Shown: positions 1 through 9,174, numbered from the stretch's first letter. The stretch: 55,212 bases of DNA from an uncultured Prochlorococcus sp. (GCA_902622625.1 CACNQS010000006.1:1-55212), one strand, 5' to 3'. Notes: a model not told the origin generated them from the letters alone. Numbers and translations are program-made.

Positions 1-848
1 TGGGGCATGTTTTAGATGATTTTCAGAGATCTATGGCATCAATAGATAGAGTAATTGATCTGATAGATACGCCTATAAAAATAAAAGATGGAAAAATAAA
101 AATTGAACGTAAAGATATCAAAGGAGAAATTATTTTTAATAATGTAAATTTTAATTATCCTGGACGAGATTTAACTTTAAAAAATATAAATTTCAAAATT
201 GAAAATAACTCATCATTAGGAATTGTTGGTTTAACAGGTTCTGGGAAAAGTACAATAATAAAACTATTACTTAGAATTTATGATAGTAATAATGGGTCAA
301 TAACCCTGGATGGGGTTCCTATTAAAGAAATAAATTTGAGGGATTTAAGAAAGTGTATCTCTTTAGTAAGTCAAGAAACTTATTTATTTCATGGCAGTGT
401 ACAAGAGAATATTGCTTATGGCTCAATCAACCCAAGTCTTAAAGATATTATTAAAGCTTCAAAAATTGCGGAAGCTCATAAATTTATTGAACAATTACCA
501 GATGGTTATAAAACTATAGTGGGGGAAAGGGGCCAAAGGCTCTCGGGCGGGCAACGTCAAAGAATTGCCTTGGCGAGAGCTGTTTTAAAGGATGCCCCAA
601 TATTAATATTAGATGAAGCTACAGCTTCAGTTGATAATGAAACAGAGGCTTTAATTCAAAAATCCTTATCTAAAATCACAAAAGAAAGAACAACTATAGT
701 AATAGCTCATAGATTAAGCACTATAAAAAATGCAGATAATATTGTTGTTATTGATAAAGGTAAAATAGTTGAAAGCGGAAAACATGAAAAACTATTAGAT
801 CAGAACAAAATATATGCTGATTTGTGGAATGTTCAAGTAGGAATCTAA
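1..848 (+). CDS. ABC exporter, ATP-binding domain (3' part of gene)
   Basis: The reading frame is open to the left window edge (codons in phase from base 3), so only the C-terminal part is present. Counting from the Met at 33, it has a Walker A GLTGSGKST (66-74), Q-loop Gln (114), signature LSGGQ (170-174), Walker B LILDE (191-195) and H-loop His (226). The sequence before base 33 reads FQRS, typical of the linker between the last membrane helix and the nucleotide-binding domain of MsbA-like half-transporters, in which one chain carries six membrane helices plus the ATPase. It probably exports a lipid or drug-like hydrophobic substrate from the inner membrane. The substrate cannot be told from the ATPase alone. 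It ends 15 bases before a convergent gene. Confidence 0.9.
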   Translation, partial: GHVLDDFQRSMASIDRVIDLIDTPIKIKDGKIKIERKDIKGEIIFNNVNFNYPGRDLTLKNINFKIENNSSLGIVGLTGSGKSTIIKLLLRIYDSNNGSITLDGVPIKEINLRDLRKCISLVSQETYLFHGSVQENIAYGSINPSLKDIIKASKIAEAHKFIEQLPDGYKTIVGERGQRLSGGQRQRIALARAVLKDAPILILDEATASVDNETEALIQKSLSKITKERTTIVIAHRLSTIKNADNIVVIDKGKIVESGKHEKLLDQNKIYADLWNVQVGI

Positions 849-862
849 TATGAATTTTTGAA

Positions 863-1420
863 CTATATTAAGAAGTTAAATGATTCAATTACGTTACTAA
901 ACATACCATCAACTTTATTCCACCTTTCTTCATTTGTTCCCACAGCGAAAGTGTAAAGTGTTCCTCTATCAATTACGACTGTAGCTAATTCATGTCTTGC
1001 TTGTTCATTTAAATTTAATTCATACTCTAAATCATAGAAAATATGATTAGATGCCTCTCTCTTATTGGCATTTATAAGTTTTACCTCTCTACCTGAACCT
1101 TCGGGAGCAATGACTTTATCAATTAATGTTTGACCTACTTCACTTGGACTTCCTAATTGCTCTAATTGAATCTCTTTATTGACATCAGAAATAACTAAAC
1201 TTAAGGTCTCATTACTATTTATTAAATCATGATAAATAATTTCAGGTCCTCCATCGACTTTTACTCTAGTCCATCCTGTTGGATATAAAAAGGCATATCT
1301 ACCATCTGGACTTTGATAAGCTTCTAATCCCGCATTTAGTCCGCCACTGCAAGCACTTAGTGTTAAGCACAAAAAAACCAAAAATAAATATTTGAAAGGG
1401 TTAAATTTAATATTTTTCAT
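863..1420 (-). CDS. PsbP-like lipoprotein (CyanoP family)
   Basis: This is a 185-residue secreted lipoprotein. A hydrophobic signal (about residues 10-22) ends in a lipobox LSAC with Cys24 as the predicted lipidated residue. The remainder has the PsbP pattern: a segment resembling SPDGRYAFLYPTGW early in the mature part, then a beta-rich domain ending in a segment like TLYTFAVGTNEERW. Cyanobacterial PsbP relatives sit on the lumenal side of thylakoids and help photosystem II assembly or stability, without the essential oxygen-evolving role of plant PsbP. The gene is convergent with the ABC exporter and divergent from recR, with about 100 bases of shared upstream DNA. Picocyanobacteria can carry more than one PsbP-like protein, so I give no symbol. 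Confidence 0.85.
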   Translation of the reverse strand: MKNIKFNPFKYLFLVFLCLTLSACSGGLNAGLEAYQSPDGRYAFLYPTGWTRVKVDGGPEIIYHDLINSNETLSLVISDVNKEIQLEQLGSPSEVGQTLIDKVIAPEGSGREVKLINANKREASNHIFYDLEYELNLNEQARHELATVVIDRGTLYTFAVGTNEERWNKVDGMFSNVIESFNFLI

Positions 1421-1523
1421 TTTGTTTGAAATTACTAACTAAAAACATAATAAGACATTAAAAGCAAACAATTATGGCAATTAGGAATTTTGCGGTTAAA
1501 TTATTTCTAGAAATAGTTTAATT

Positions 1524-2123
1524 TTGATTACTTATACCAAACCACTTTCAAAATTAATCGGTCATTTTGAGAAATTCCCAGGGATTGGTCCAAGAACAGC
1601 GCAACGATTAGCCCTGTTTATTTTAAAACAACCTGAAAGTACAATAAGGGATTTTTCAAAGGCTCTGTTAGAAGCCCATAGTAATGTTGGTCGTTGCAAA
1701 AAATGTTTCAATTTAACTTCAGAAGATGAATGCGAAATTTGTAGAAATACTGAAAGAAATCAAAAACTAATATGTGTAGTAGCAGAAACTAAAGATTTGC
1801 TTGCTTTGGAGCGCGCCAGAGAATTTAAAGGTGTTTACCATGTTATAGGTGGTTTAATATCCCCAATGGATTCTGTTGGCCCCGAACTCTTAGAAATAAC
1901 AAGCTTGGTAGAAAGAGTTAGTAAGTCTGAAATAGATGAGATCATATTGGCATTGACCCCAAGTGTTGAGGGAGATACAACAAGTCTTTATATTGGAAAA
2001 TTGTTAGCCCCTTTTACAAAAGTTACGAGGATTGCATATGGCCTTCCAATGGGCAGTGAACTTGAATATGTGGATGAAGTTACACTTGCAAGGGCTTTAG
2101 AAGGCAGAACAAAACTAAATTAG
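1524..2123 (+). CDS. recR: Recombination mediator RecR
   Basis: This 199-residue protein has the normal RecR length. It has an N-terminal helix-hairpin-helix ([13 protein letters not shown], about 18-30), a four-Cys zinc finger (Cys58, Cys61, Cys70, Cys73) and a Toprim domain from about residue 81 to 175. RecR works with RecO, and in some organisms RecF, to load RecA on gapped single-stranded DNA during recombinational repair. The start is TTG at 1524. It gives the family's usual N-terminus just before the HhH motif, and I see no ATG that fits better. lipA follows after 3 bases, so the two are probably co-transcribed. Confidence 0.95.
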   Translation: MITYTKPLSKLIGHFEKFPGIGPRTAQRLALFILKQPESTIRDFSKALLEAHSNVGRCKKCFNLTSEDECEICRNTERNQKLICVVAETKDLLALERAREFKGVYHVIGGLISPMDSVGPELLEITSLVERVSKSEIDEIILALTPSVEGDTTSLYIGKLLAPFTKVTRIAYGLPMGSELEYVDEVTLARALEGRTKLN

Positions 2124-2126
2124 ACA

Positions 2127-3026
2127 ATGAGAGAAAATAATCTAATTAAGAAAGAAAAAATCTTAAGACTTCCCTCTTGGATTAAATTTCCTATTAGTAA
2201 AGCTTCAGAGTTTGAGGAAATACAAACTCTCATCAAAAAATCAAATATTCATACTATTTGTGAAGAAGCAAGATGTCCAAATAGAGCAGAATGTTATGCC
2301 TCAGGGACAGCTACTTTCTTACTTGGTGGATCGATATGTTCTCGTTCATGTGCTTTTTGTCAGGTAAATAAAGGTAGACCTAGTTCTATCAATATTGATG
2401 AAAGTACTCAAGTCGCTCAAGCAGTGAAAGTACTAAATTTGAAATATGTTGTTTTGACATCTGTAGCTAGAGACGATCTCCCTGATCATGGTGCAAACTT
2501 ATTCATATCTACAATTGATGAGATTAGAAAAATTGATTCAAAAATTAAAATAGAGGTTTTAACTCCCGATTTATGGGGTGGGGGCAAAAATTTTAATGAA
2601 ACTAATAACCTTCAGACTGAGAGATTGAAGATGATTTTAGAAAAAAATCCAATATGCTTTAATCATAATCTTGAAACTGTTGAAAGACTGCAAAAAGAAG
2701 TTAGGAGGGGTGCAAATTACAAAAAATCCCTAGGTTTATTAGAAAAGTCAAAAGCCATTGCTCCTCATATTCAAACTAAATCAGGCATTATGTTAGGTCT
2801 TGGGGAAACATTGGATGAAATAAAAAATACAATTTATGATCTTAAAAAAATAGATTGTGATCAAATTACAATTGGCCAATATTTAAGGCCCTCATTCAAT
2901 CATTTGGCAGTTAAGAAATATTGGGATCCATCAGAGTTTGAATATTTATATCGCTTCTCTAAGGAATTAGGATTCAAAAAAGTATCTTCTGGCCCTTTAG
3001 TTAGAAGTAGTTATCATGCTGGTTAA
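2127..3026 (+). CDS. lipA: Lipoyl synthase
   Basis: This radical-SAM enzyme inserts two sulfurs into the octanoyl group on lipoyl-dependent proteins such as the E2 subunit of pyruvate dehydrogenase and the glycine cleavage H protein. Both iron-sulfur cluster motifs are visible. The auxiliary cluster has Cys45, Cys50 and Cys56 (CEEARCPNRAEC), and the SAM cluster has Cys71, Cys75 and Cys78 (CSRSCAFC). The C-terminal family motif ending in RSSYHA is intact, and 299 residues is a normal length. It starts 3 bases after recR. Its stop codon overlaps the stop codon of the convergent gene by 4 bases, leaving no room for a terminator between them. Confidence 0.96.
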   Translation: MRENNLIKKEKILRLPSWIKFPISKASEFEEIQTLIKKSNIHTICEEARCPNRAECYASGTATFLLGGSICSRSCAFCQVNKGRPSSINIDESTQVAQAVKVLNLKYVVLTSVARDDLPDHGANLFISTIDEIRKIDSKIKIEVLTPDLWGGGKNFNETNNLQTERLKMILEKNPICFNHNLETVERLQKEVRRGANYKKSLGLLEKSKAIAPHIQTKSGIMLGLGETLDEIKNTIYDLKKIDCDQITIGQYLRPSFNHLAVKKYWDPSEFEYLYRFSKELGFKKVSSGPLVRSSYHAG

Positions 3027-3523
3027 CTTTCTTTAATTAAAGAGAGTTTCTTTTCAAGTTTTTTCAATATGGAAATACACTCCCCCTTCATAAGTGTACC
3101 TGCACCTCCCCAAATCAATCTTAATAAAAGATCTACTGGGCTAGAACCAACTTCTTTTACAATTTTAAATCCTATTAACTTAAAATATCTTACAAGTTTT
3201 TTACTATATCCTTCACTATCAAAAATAGCTAAAAGTCTTACTTTGTTGCTTGATTTTTTTTCAATTGCCCAAGCCATAGTTGTTGCCCATATTAATTCCG
3301 AAACAAAAGCAGGAGATTTACCAAGGATTCTTAATGTATCAAGCTGAATACCTTGTTTATTTAAATAAGTCCAACCTTTCATTTCGGCCCAAATTTTAAT
3401 TATGTTATCTTTCTGTTCTGCTATAACGATTCTAAAGAAACATAATCCAAGAGTTTCTCTAACTTGAATTTTAATTAATAATCCAATATTACCTGCTAAT
3501 TTTTCTAATTCTTCAACTTTCAT
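3023..3523 (-). CDS. Conserved protein of unknown function
   Basis: This 166-residue protein is not one I can assign. It has no signal peptide and no membrane helix. The middle section (WAEMKGWTYLNKQGIQLDTL, then a stretch ending TMAWAIEKK) followed by RLLAIFDSEGYSKKLVRYF and then LIGFKIVKEVG resembles the core and final strand of a GNAT-type acetyltransferase, where a motif such as YSKKLVRYFKLIGF would pack on acetyl-CoA. That is a weak inference from pattern only. A Gly-rich WGGAGTLM follows near the C-terminus. It is the last gene of the lysA-cdaA-uppS-bioB-trhO run, 11 bases after trhO, and its stop interlocks with that of lipA. Confidence 0.7.
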   Translation of the reverse strand: MKVEELEKLAGNIGLLIKIQVRETLGLCFFRIVIAEQKDNIIKIWAEMKGWTYLNKQGIQLDTLRILGKSPAFVSELIWATTMAWAIEKKSSNKVRLLAIFDSEGYSKKLVRYFKLIGFKIVKEVGSSPVDLLLRLIWGGAGTLMKGECISILKKLEKKLSLIKES

Positions 3524-3534
3524 GATTTTGAAAA

Positions 3535-4467
3535 TTAGTCCTTATTTATTTTATGATTTTCCACTTTTAATCTATCGATTTGTTTTTGTCTTTCTTCAAA
3601 CCTTTTCCTGTCATCATCACTGAATTGGTCTATGCAGAAATGACATTGGATACCCTTTCTATATTCTTTTCTTTTTTGATCTTGAATCGAAACTGGCATT
3701 CCACATGCATGACAAATTGAGTAGGAGCCTTTTTCTAATTCTTGATTTAAAGCAACTCTTTTATCAAAAACATAACACTCACCTTCAAATAAGCTTTTCT
3801 CTTTTGGTATTTCATCAAGGTATTGAAGGATGCCCCCTTGTAGGTGATAAATATTTTTATAACCTTTCTTTTTCAGTAAACTAGTAGCCTTTTCACATCT
3901 TATCCCTCCGGTACAAAACATTGCTATATTTGTAGAATCTTTATTTTCTAAATGGGTATCTAGATGATCATCTACCCACTTCGGGAATTCGCTAAAGTTT
4001 CTTGTATTTGGGTTAATAGATTTATGAAATGTACCTATAGAAACCTCATAATGATTTCTAGTATCAATGACTACTGTATTTTGATTTTTAATTAACTCAT
4101 TCCAATCAGATGAGTCAATATAAGTCCCATTATTTTCTGAAGGGTTTATTTCAGAGACACCCATGGTGACTATTTCTTTCTTGATTTTTATTTTTAATTT
4201 TTTGAAGACTTTCTTTTTTGAAAAGTTTACTTTCATATTCAAGTTTCTATTATCTGCATATTTATTAATTGAATTGATAACAATATCAATTACATTTTTC
4301 TCAGCACAAATAGTTCCATTAATACCCTCACTTGCAAAAATTAATAAACCTGAAAGATCGTTTTCATTTTCTATTTCTAATAATTTATTTTTTAGATCAA
4401 TAATTAAGTTTTCTTGAAATGGGAAGAAAGAGTAAAGAGAAACTATTTTATAATTTTTGCCTTTCAT
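3535..4467 (-). CDS. trhO: tRNA uridine-34 hydroxylase, rhodanese family (TrhO/YceA)
   Basis: The 310-residue length matches the TrhO/YceA family, which makes 5-hydroxyuridine at the wobble position of certain tRNAs using molecular oxygen. An N-terminal acylphosphatase-like fold ([10 protein letters not shown], about 44-53) precedes a rhodanese domain (about 120-220) with the active-site loop CTGGIRC (Cys185 to Cys191). A Cys-rich C-terminal segment follows, with CHACG and CHFC pairs about 25 residues apart, probably metal-binding. Its start overlaps the bioB stop by 4 bases (ATGA type), so the two are translationally coupled. Assignment rests on length, the loop and the C-terminal Cys pairs. 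Confidence 0.9.
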   Translation of the reverse strand: MKGKNYKIVSLYSFFPFQENLIIDLKNKLLEIENENDLSGLLIFASEGINGTICAEKNVIDIVINSINKYADNRNLNMKVNFSKKKVFKKLKIKIKKEIVTMGVSEINPSENNGTYIDSSDWNELIKNQNTVVIDTRNHYEVSIGTFHKSINPNTRNFSEFPKWVDDHLDTHLENKDSTNIAMFCTGGIRCEKATSLLKKKGYKNIYHLQGGILQYLDEIPKEKSLFEGECYVFDKRVALNQELEKGSYSICHACGMPVSIQDQKRKEYRKGIQCHFCIDQFSDDDRKRFEERQKQIDRLKVENHKINKD

Positions 4468-5471
4468 AAAGAAGATAATGTTTTTTCACGACTTTCAAAA
4501 TCTTTGTTAAACGATACACCTACCTCTTTAAGGAGTTTTCTGTCTGATTGAAAAGATGGATTTGAAGTTGTGAGTAACTCTTCTCCATAAAAAATTGAAT
4601 TTGCCCCACATTGAAAACATAAAATTTGAGCTTCTTTTGAAAGCTTTTCTCGCCCTGCACTTAATCTAATTTTACTTTTAGGCATAAGAATTCTTGCTGT
4701 AGCTATCATCCTTATCATTTCAATAGAATCAATTTCTTTATTATCTTCCAAACCAGTACCATCAATAGCTACTAATGAATTTATAGGAACACTTTCAGGG
4801 TGTGGATTCATGTTTGAAAGCACTTTCAAAAGAGATGCTCTATCCCCATTAGTTTCCCCCAGACCTATTATCCCTCCACAACAAACATTTATTCCTGCAT
4901 TCCTTACTCTTTTGATAGTATCAAGTCTGTCTTGATAAGTTCTTGTCGTAATGATATTTTTATAATGCTCAGGACTAGTGTCAAGATTGTGGTTATACGC
5001 GGTTAAACCTGCATCAGCCAGTCTACAGGCTTGTTCTTCTGTAAGCATCCCAGCGGTAACACATGCTTCCATCCCTAAATCTCTAACACCGCTAACCATC
5101 TCTAACATTGCATTAAAAGATTTCCCATCTCTAATTCCTCTCCACGCCCAACCCATACAAAACCTATCTGCACCCTCATTTTTTGCTATTTGAGCTCTTG
5201 CTAAAACTTCTTCAACTTGTAATTGTGGATGACTTTTGATTTCGCTAGCACTATAAATTGATTGGCTACAATACGAACAATTTTCCTCACATCCACCAGT
5301 TTTTACGCTGAACAATGATGCTAATTGAATGTCGTATTTGTTAAATTTCCTGTGAATGGTTTGTGATTCCCACATTAAATCAATAAGAGGCATATTAAGT
5401 ATTTTCAATATCTCCTCTTTATCCCAATCGAACCTAATTTCTTTTAATAACTGATTATTCGAATTAGCCAT
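4464..5471 (-). CDS. bioB: Biotin synthase
   Basis: This radical-SAM enzyme converts dethiobiotin to biotin, the last step of the pathway. The SAM-cluster motif CEENCSYC has Cys61, Cys65 and Cys68. The sequences [10 protein letters not shown] and YNHNLDTS, and the Arg-containing LSAGRE near the C-terminus, are typical BioB landmarks that contribute to the second cluster and substrate site. At 335 residues it is of normal length. It lies between uppS (6 bases upstream) and trhO (4-base overlap) in a minus-strand run, apart from any other biotin gene in this window. Its product is needed by acetyl-CoA carboxylase. Confidence 0.96.
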   Translation of the reverse strand: MANSNNQLLKEIRFDWDKEEILKILNMPLIDLMWESQTIHRKFNKYDIQLASLFSVKTGGCEENCSYCSQSIYSASEIKSHPQLQVEEVLARAQIAKNEGADRFCMGWAWRGIRDGKSFNAMLEMVSGVRDLGMEACVTAGMLTEEQACRLADAGLTAYNHNLDTSPEHYKNIITTRTYQDRLDTIKRVRNAGINVCCGGIIGLGETNGDRASLLKVLSNMNPHPESVPINSLVAIDGTGLEDNKEIDSIEMIRMIATARILMPKSKIRLSAGREKLSKEAQILCFQCGANSIFYGEELLTTSNPSFQSDRKLLKEVGVSFNKDFESREKTLSSL

Positions 5472-5477
5472 TTTTTA

Positions 5478-6281
5478 TTAGGAAAAATATTGAGAATCTT
5501 CAAGAGATTCATTTGGTAATGATTCTATACCGCCGAAACGTCTATTTCTTGCTTGGTAATCAATTATTGCTTTAAGAAATTCATGCTCATTGAACTCTGG
5601 CCAAAATAAGTCGGATATATAAATTTCTGAATATGCTAATTGCCATAATAAAAAATTACTTATCCTTTTTTCGCCACTAGTTCTTATTAGTAATTCTGGA
5701 TCCTTAATCCCTCCAGTTAATAGCTCTGAATTGAATAATTCTTCATTAATTTCACTTGGTTTTATTTCCCCAGCGGAAGATTTTAATGCTAGTTCTTTTG
5801 CAACTTTTACTATTTCTTGTCTACCTCCATAATTAACACAAACATTGAATAAAAATTTATTGTTGTTTTTAGTAAGTGATTCTGAACTAGAGATTATTTC
5901 TTTTAAATTATTTGGGAAAGGAGTTAAATCTCCAATAAATTTTATTTTTGTTGATTCTTCATGTATCTCTTTAATTTCGTTTTTTAAAACTTCTCTAAAA
6001 AGATTTATAAGGAAATCAACTTCTTTTGTAGGTCTTGTCCAATTCTCAGTTGAAAAAGCATAAACAGTAATTACTTTACAACCTAAATTTTTTGCAGCTT
6101 TGAGAATTTTTTTTAATACACTAACCCCTTTTTTATGTCCAAATGATCGAGGTAAACCTTTTCTGGTCGCCCATCTTCCATTGCCGTCCATAATTATTGC
6201 TACATGTTTGGGCAATTTTTGCTTATCTATTTTCATTAATAAGTCACTAATTTTATCGTCTATTACTTTTTCAAAACTCAT
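5478..6281 (-). CDS. uppS: Isoprenyl transferase (undecaprenyl diphosphate synthase)
   Basis: This cis-prenyltransferase condenses isopentenyl diphosphate onto farnesyl diphosphate to build the C55 carrier used for peptidoglycan and polysaccharide export. The catalytic motif IMDGNGRWA places Asp32 and the phosphate-binding GNGRW at residues 33-37. The family's late signature RTSGEKRISNFLLWQ and the DLFWPEF segment are present. At 267 residues it carries about 20 extra N-terminal residues, common in cyanobacteria. It starts 3 bases after cdaA and precedes bioB, so it is almost certainly in one transcript with lysA and cdaA. Confidence 0.95.
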   Translation of the reverse strand: MSFEKVIDDKISDLLMKIDKQKLPKHVAIIMDGNGRWATRKGLPRSFGHKKGVSVLKKILKAAKNLGCKVITVYAFSTENWTRPTKEVDFLINLFREVLKNEIKEIHEESTKIKFIGDLTPFPNNLKEIISSSESLTKNNNKFLFNVCVNYGGRQEIVKVAKELALKSSAGEIKPSEINEELFNSELLTGGIKDPELLIRTSGEKRISNFLLWQLAYSEIYISDLFWPEFNEHEFLKAIIDYQARNRRFGGIESLPNESLEDSQYFS

Positions 6282-6284
6282 TAG

Positions 6285-7193
6285 TTAATCCTTTTTGTTA
6301 ATGAAAATTTCTGATTTTTCCGACTCTTTTTTATTAATATCACTGATGATATTATCATCTGAGTCTGTCTTTTGAGATAAGACATTTTTACTTAAAGATG
6401 TTTTATTTGTTCCCATAGAGTTTTGATTGCCAATCAATTTTGCGAGAAGTTCTTGTAACCTGCTACTCGTTATTGGCCTTTCGAGTTTGCCTTGGCTTGC
6501 TAATGATAACGTACCTGTTTCTTCAGAAACAACAATACAAATACATCTGTCAAATCTTTCTGTAATTCCTAATGCTGCTAAATGTCTTGTGCCATATCTA
6601 CTTATCCCTTGTCTTGAGAGAGGAAGTATTACACCAGCAGAAATTATTTTATTCCCTTTCACAAGAACTGCTCCATCATGTAAGGGCGTATCTGTTGCAA
6701 AAAGATTTATTAAAAGATCAGTTGATAATTGTGCCTCAATATTAGTACCTGAATATAAAAAATCTTCAGGTCTTAAATCACTCCCCAAATCTACAACGAT
6801 TAAAGCGCCTCTTCTATTTTGAGAAAGTTTACCTGCAGTATCAACTAACTGTGTAATAGTAGTTGAAGTTGCTCTAAATTCCTTTGGTGGATTCCCAAGT
6901 AATACAGCTAGCCTCCCAGTGCCGAGTAGTTCCATTAATCTTCTTAACTCTCCTTGCCAAAGGATCGCTAATGAGAGAGAGCAAGCGAGGACAACAGCAT
7001 CAATTAATTTTGATGTTAGTGGTAAGTATGCATATCTTTGAATAAACCACGCCGATGATACTAAAAACAAATATCCTCTTAAAAGCCATAATGTCCTTTG
7101 TTCTTTTACTCTAGAGAATAATAAAAGTCCGAAACCAACAGCAAATAAGACATCCAACAAAAACTTTAAATTTATAATTCCCCAGAAATTCAC
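6285..7193 (-). CDS. cdaA: Membrane diadenylate cyclase CdaA (c-di-AMP synthase)
   Basis: This 302-residue protein has three hydrophobic segments (about 9-26, 39-57 and 62-79), then a DisA_N diadenylate cyclase domain (about 95-245). The ATP-binding DGA motif is at 173-175 and the second catalytic motif reads GTRHLAA at 201-207. The classical consensus there is RHR, so the last Arg is replaced by Leu205. It fuses two ATP into cyclic di-AMP, a messenger that in other bacteria controls potassium, osmolytes and cell-wall homeostasis. The C-terminal 50 residues are polar, Ser/Lys-rich and probably disordered. It lies 28 bases after lysA and 3 bases before uppS. The likely degrading enzyme is encoded at 32192-33667. 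Confidence 0.92.
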   Translation of the reverse strand: MNFWGIINLKFLLDVLFAVGFGLLLFSRVKEQRTLWLLRGYLFLVSSAWFIQRYAYLPLTSKLIDAVVLACSLSLAILWQGELRRLMELLGTGRLAVLLGNPPKEFRATSTTITQLVDTAGKLSQNRRGALIVVDLGSDLRPEDFLYSGTNIEAQLSTDLLINLFATDTPLHDGAVLVKGNKIISAGVILPLSRQGISRYGTRHLAALGITERFDRCICIVVSEETGTLSLASQGKLERPITSSRLQELLAKLIGNQNSMGTNKTSLSKNVLSQKTDSDDNIISDINKKESEKSEIFINKKD

Positions 7194-7221
7194 ACTAAAA
7201 ATAGAATTAATTTAAATTTAC

Positions 7222-8595
7222 CTAATTTTGTTTAATAAAGCGATCAGGCAAAACATCATATTTTAAAAGATCAATTGGACTTTCTCTTTTTTGAATAATC
7301 TCTGCTTCTCCATTACAAACTAAAAGGGCTGCGGGTCTTGGAATTCTGTTGTAGTTAGAACTCATTGAATTATTATAAGCACCAGTACCAAAAACACATA
7401 TGAGATCTCCTGTTTTGCAATTTGCTAGTTCTATCTCTTTAAACAATACATCTCCCGATTCGCAGTGTTTGCCAGCAATTGTATATTTATTTTTTGAATT
7501 AATATTAAAGGGGTTTTTTACCAAACATGCAGAGTAATTTGATTGATATGTTATTGGCCTTGGATTATCACTCATCCCGCCATCAACAGACAGATAAGTT
7601 CTGATTCCAGGAATCTCTTTAAAAGCCCCAATTTTGTAAATTGTTATGCCCGCTGTAGATACGATAGATCTTCCAGGTTCACACATCAATTTTGGCAGAT
7701 CTAAATTGTTTTTTTTGCAAGCTTTAACAACTGAGTTGGAAATTGTTTTTACCCATTCATCAATAGAAGGTGGATCGTCATTTATTGTATATTTAATACC
7801 TAAACCTCCACCAACATTAAGTTCTTTAATATGATGGCCAAATTTTTTGGCTTCAATAATAACCTTTACCATTATTTCGCCTAGATCCTTATGAGGGTCT
7901 AGTTCAAAAATCTGGGAACCAATATGAGCATGTATTCCTTCTAATTTAAGATGTTTAGTTTCGCTTATGCTTGCAAATAAATTATTCAAATATTCGATCC
8001 CAAAACCAAATTTGCTATCAAATGAACCTGTTCTTATGTATTCATGTGTATGGCATTCGATTCCAGGAGTAAAGCGTATCATTATATCTAAGTCATGATT
8101 CAATGAATTTGATACTTCCTCTAATCTTTTTAAGTCATAGTCATTATCTACAATTATTTTGATGTTATTTCTAATTGCGAAATCAATTTCTTTGTCAGAT
8201 TTGTTATTGCCATGAAAAACAATTTTTTCATTTGGGACCCCACCCTTTAGAGCAGTTAATAATTCTCCCTCTGACACTGCATCAAGTCCTAAACCTTCTG
8301 AGGAAATAAGATTACTCATGAATATAGAGCTATTTGCCTTGGAAGCATATATGGGGAGAGAGTCCCCTGGGTAATATTTTTCTAATGCTTTTTTATAAGC
8401 TCTACAAGACTTTCTTAAAGTAATTTCGTCCAATATATAAATAGGAGAATCATATTTTTTAACTAACTCTTCTATAGAACATCCACCAACTGACAATTTC
8501 CCATCTTCTCCAATAGAGGTAGTAATTGGTACGATATTTTTATTAGGACTATCCAAGTCAATTTTCTGTTTTAAAAAGGATTGTTTTTCTTCCAT
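7222..8595 (-). CDS. lysA: Diaminopimelate decarboxylase
   Basis: This fold-III PLP enzyme converts meso-diaminopimelate to L-lysine, the final step of lysine synthesis. The PLP lysine is Lys86 in PIYASKANSS. HIGSQIF, the GGGLGIKY phosphate-binding loop, the EPGRS motif and CESGD, which completes the active site across the dimer, are all present. The 457-residue length includes an N-terminal extension of about 30 residues relative to short bacterial forms. As the first gene of the minus-strand run (lysA, cdaA, uppS, bioB, trhO, unknown), it probably carries the promoter, in the 88-base divergent gap shared with rimI. Confidence 0.95.
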   Translation of the reverse strand: MEEKQSFLKQKIDLDSPNKNIVPITTSIGEDGKLSVGGCSIEELVKKYDSPIYILDEITLRKSCRAYKKALEKYYPGDSLPIYASKANSSIFMSNLISSEGLGLDAVSEGELLTALKGGVPNEKIVFHGNNKSDKEIDFAIRNNIKIIVDNDYDLKRLEEVSNSLNHDLDIMIRFTPGIECHTHEYIRTGSFDSKFGFGIEYLNNLFASISETKHLKLEGIHAHIGSQIFELDPHKDLGEIMVKVIIEAKKFGHHIKELNVGGGLGIKYTINDDPPSIDEWVKTISNSVVKACKKNNLDLPKLMCEPGRSIVSTAGITIYKIGAFKEIPGIRTYLSVDGGMSDNPRPITYQSNYSACLVKNPFNINSKNKYTIAGKHCESGDVLFKEIELANCKTGDLICVFGTGAYNNSMSSNYNRIPRPAALLVCNGEAEIIQKRESPIDLLKYDVLPDRFIKQN

Positions 8596-8683
8596 GGGAG
8601 AACTTTAAATAAAGTTTTGCCAAAACCGTTATATTTTATAATGACTCTGGATTTGAACTTTTTAAATATACATACATAATAAA

Positions 8684-9124
8684 ATGATATCTATCAAACA
8701 AATAAATGAGGAAGATATTGATTTATGTTATAAATTAGATTCAAATACCATTTCCTTATGGACCAAGAAACAATGGGCTAACGAGTTCAAAAAAGAAGGT
8801 ACAAAAATCTTTGGATTATTAATTACTAATTTAATTATTGGAATATGTGTTTATCAGATTATTATTGATGAAGCTCAAATAAATTATTTTGTTGTAAATA
8901 AGAAATTTAGGAAAAAGGGTTTTGGATCATACCTTATGAGTTATTTAATAAAAAAAAGTGAAAAATTGAATCTAAAAAAAATACTATTGGAGGTTTCTCA
9001 GACTAATGCTACCGCTGAAAGATTTTACAGTCGCTTTGATTTTTCTACTGTTGGAATAAGAAGAAATTATTATAAAGATGGTTCACATGCGCTCTTAAAA
9101 GAAAAAAAATTAACAACTGAATAA
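8684..9124 (+). CDS. rimI: Ribosomal-protein-alanine N-acetyltransferase-like GNAT protein
   Basis: This 146-residue GNAT-fold protein resembles RimI, which acetylates the N-terminal alanine of ribosomal protein S18. Visible landmarks are INYFVVNKKFRKKGFGSYLM, which contains the acetyl-CoA loop R-K-K-G-F-G, then LLEVSQTNATAERFYSRFDF, the RimI-type A-x-x-F-Y helix, and a final strand with RRNYYKDGSHAL. RimI proteins carry this last motif. The start is the ATG at 8684. It is divergent from lysA and followed by clpC after 178 bases. Other GNAT substrates cannot be excluded. Confidence 0.85.
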   Translation: MISIKQINEEDIDLCYKLDSNTISLWTKKQWANEFKKEGTKIFGLLITNLIIGICVYQIIIDEAQINYFVVNKKFRKKGFGSYLMSYLIKKSEKLNLKKILLEVSQTNATAERFYSRFDFSTVGIRRNYYKDGSHALLKEKKLTTE

Positions 9125-9143
9125 TGTAAAAATTTAATTGTTC

Positions 9144-9174
9144 GGATTACCAGAATCCTTGAAATTACTATAAT
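9144..9174 (+). promoter_or_regulatory. Candidate clpC promoter with a small inverted repeat
   Basis: A perfect TATAAT lies at 9169-9174, with TTACCA 16 bases upstream (9147-9152) as a weak -35 match. A short inverted repeat, GGATT-ACCAG-AATCC (9144-9158), covers the -35 position and could be an operator or chance. The predicted clpC leader would be about 120 bases. I see nothing else of note in the 178-base gap. Confidence 0.35.

Noticed and set aside
6427..6822. 131-residue ORF antisense to cdaA
   Set aside because: Shadow of the conserved cyclase domain.
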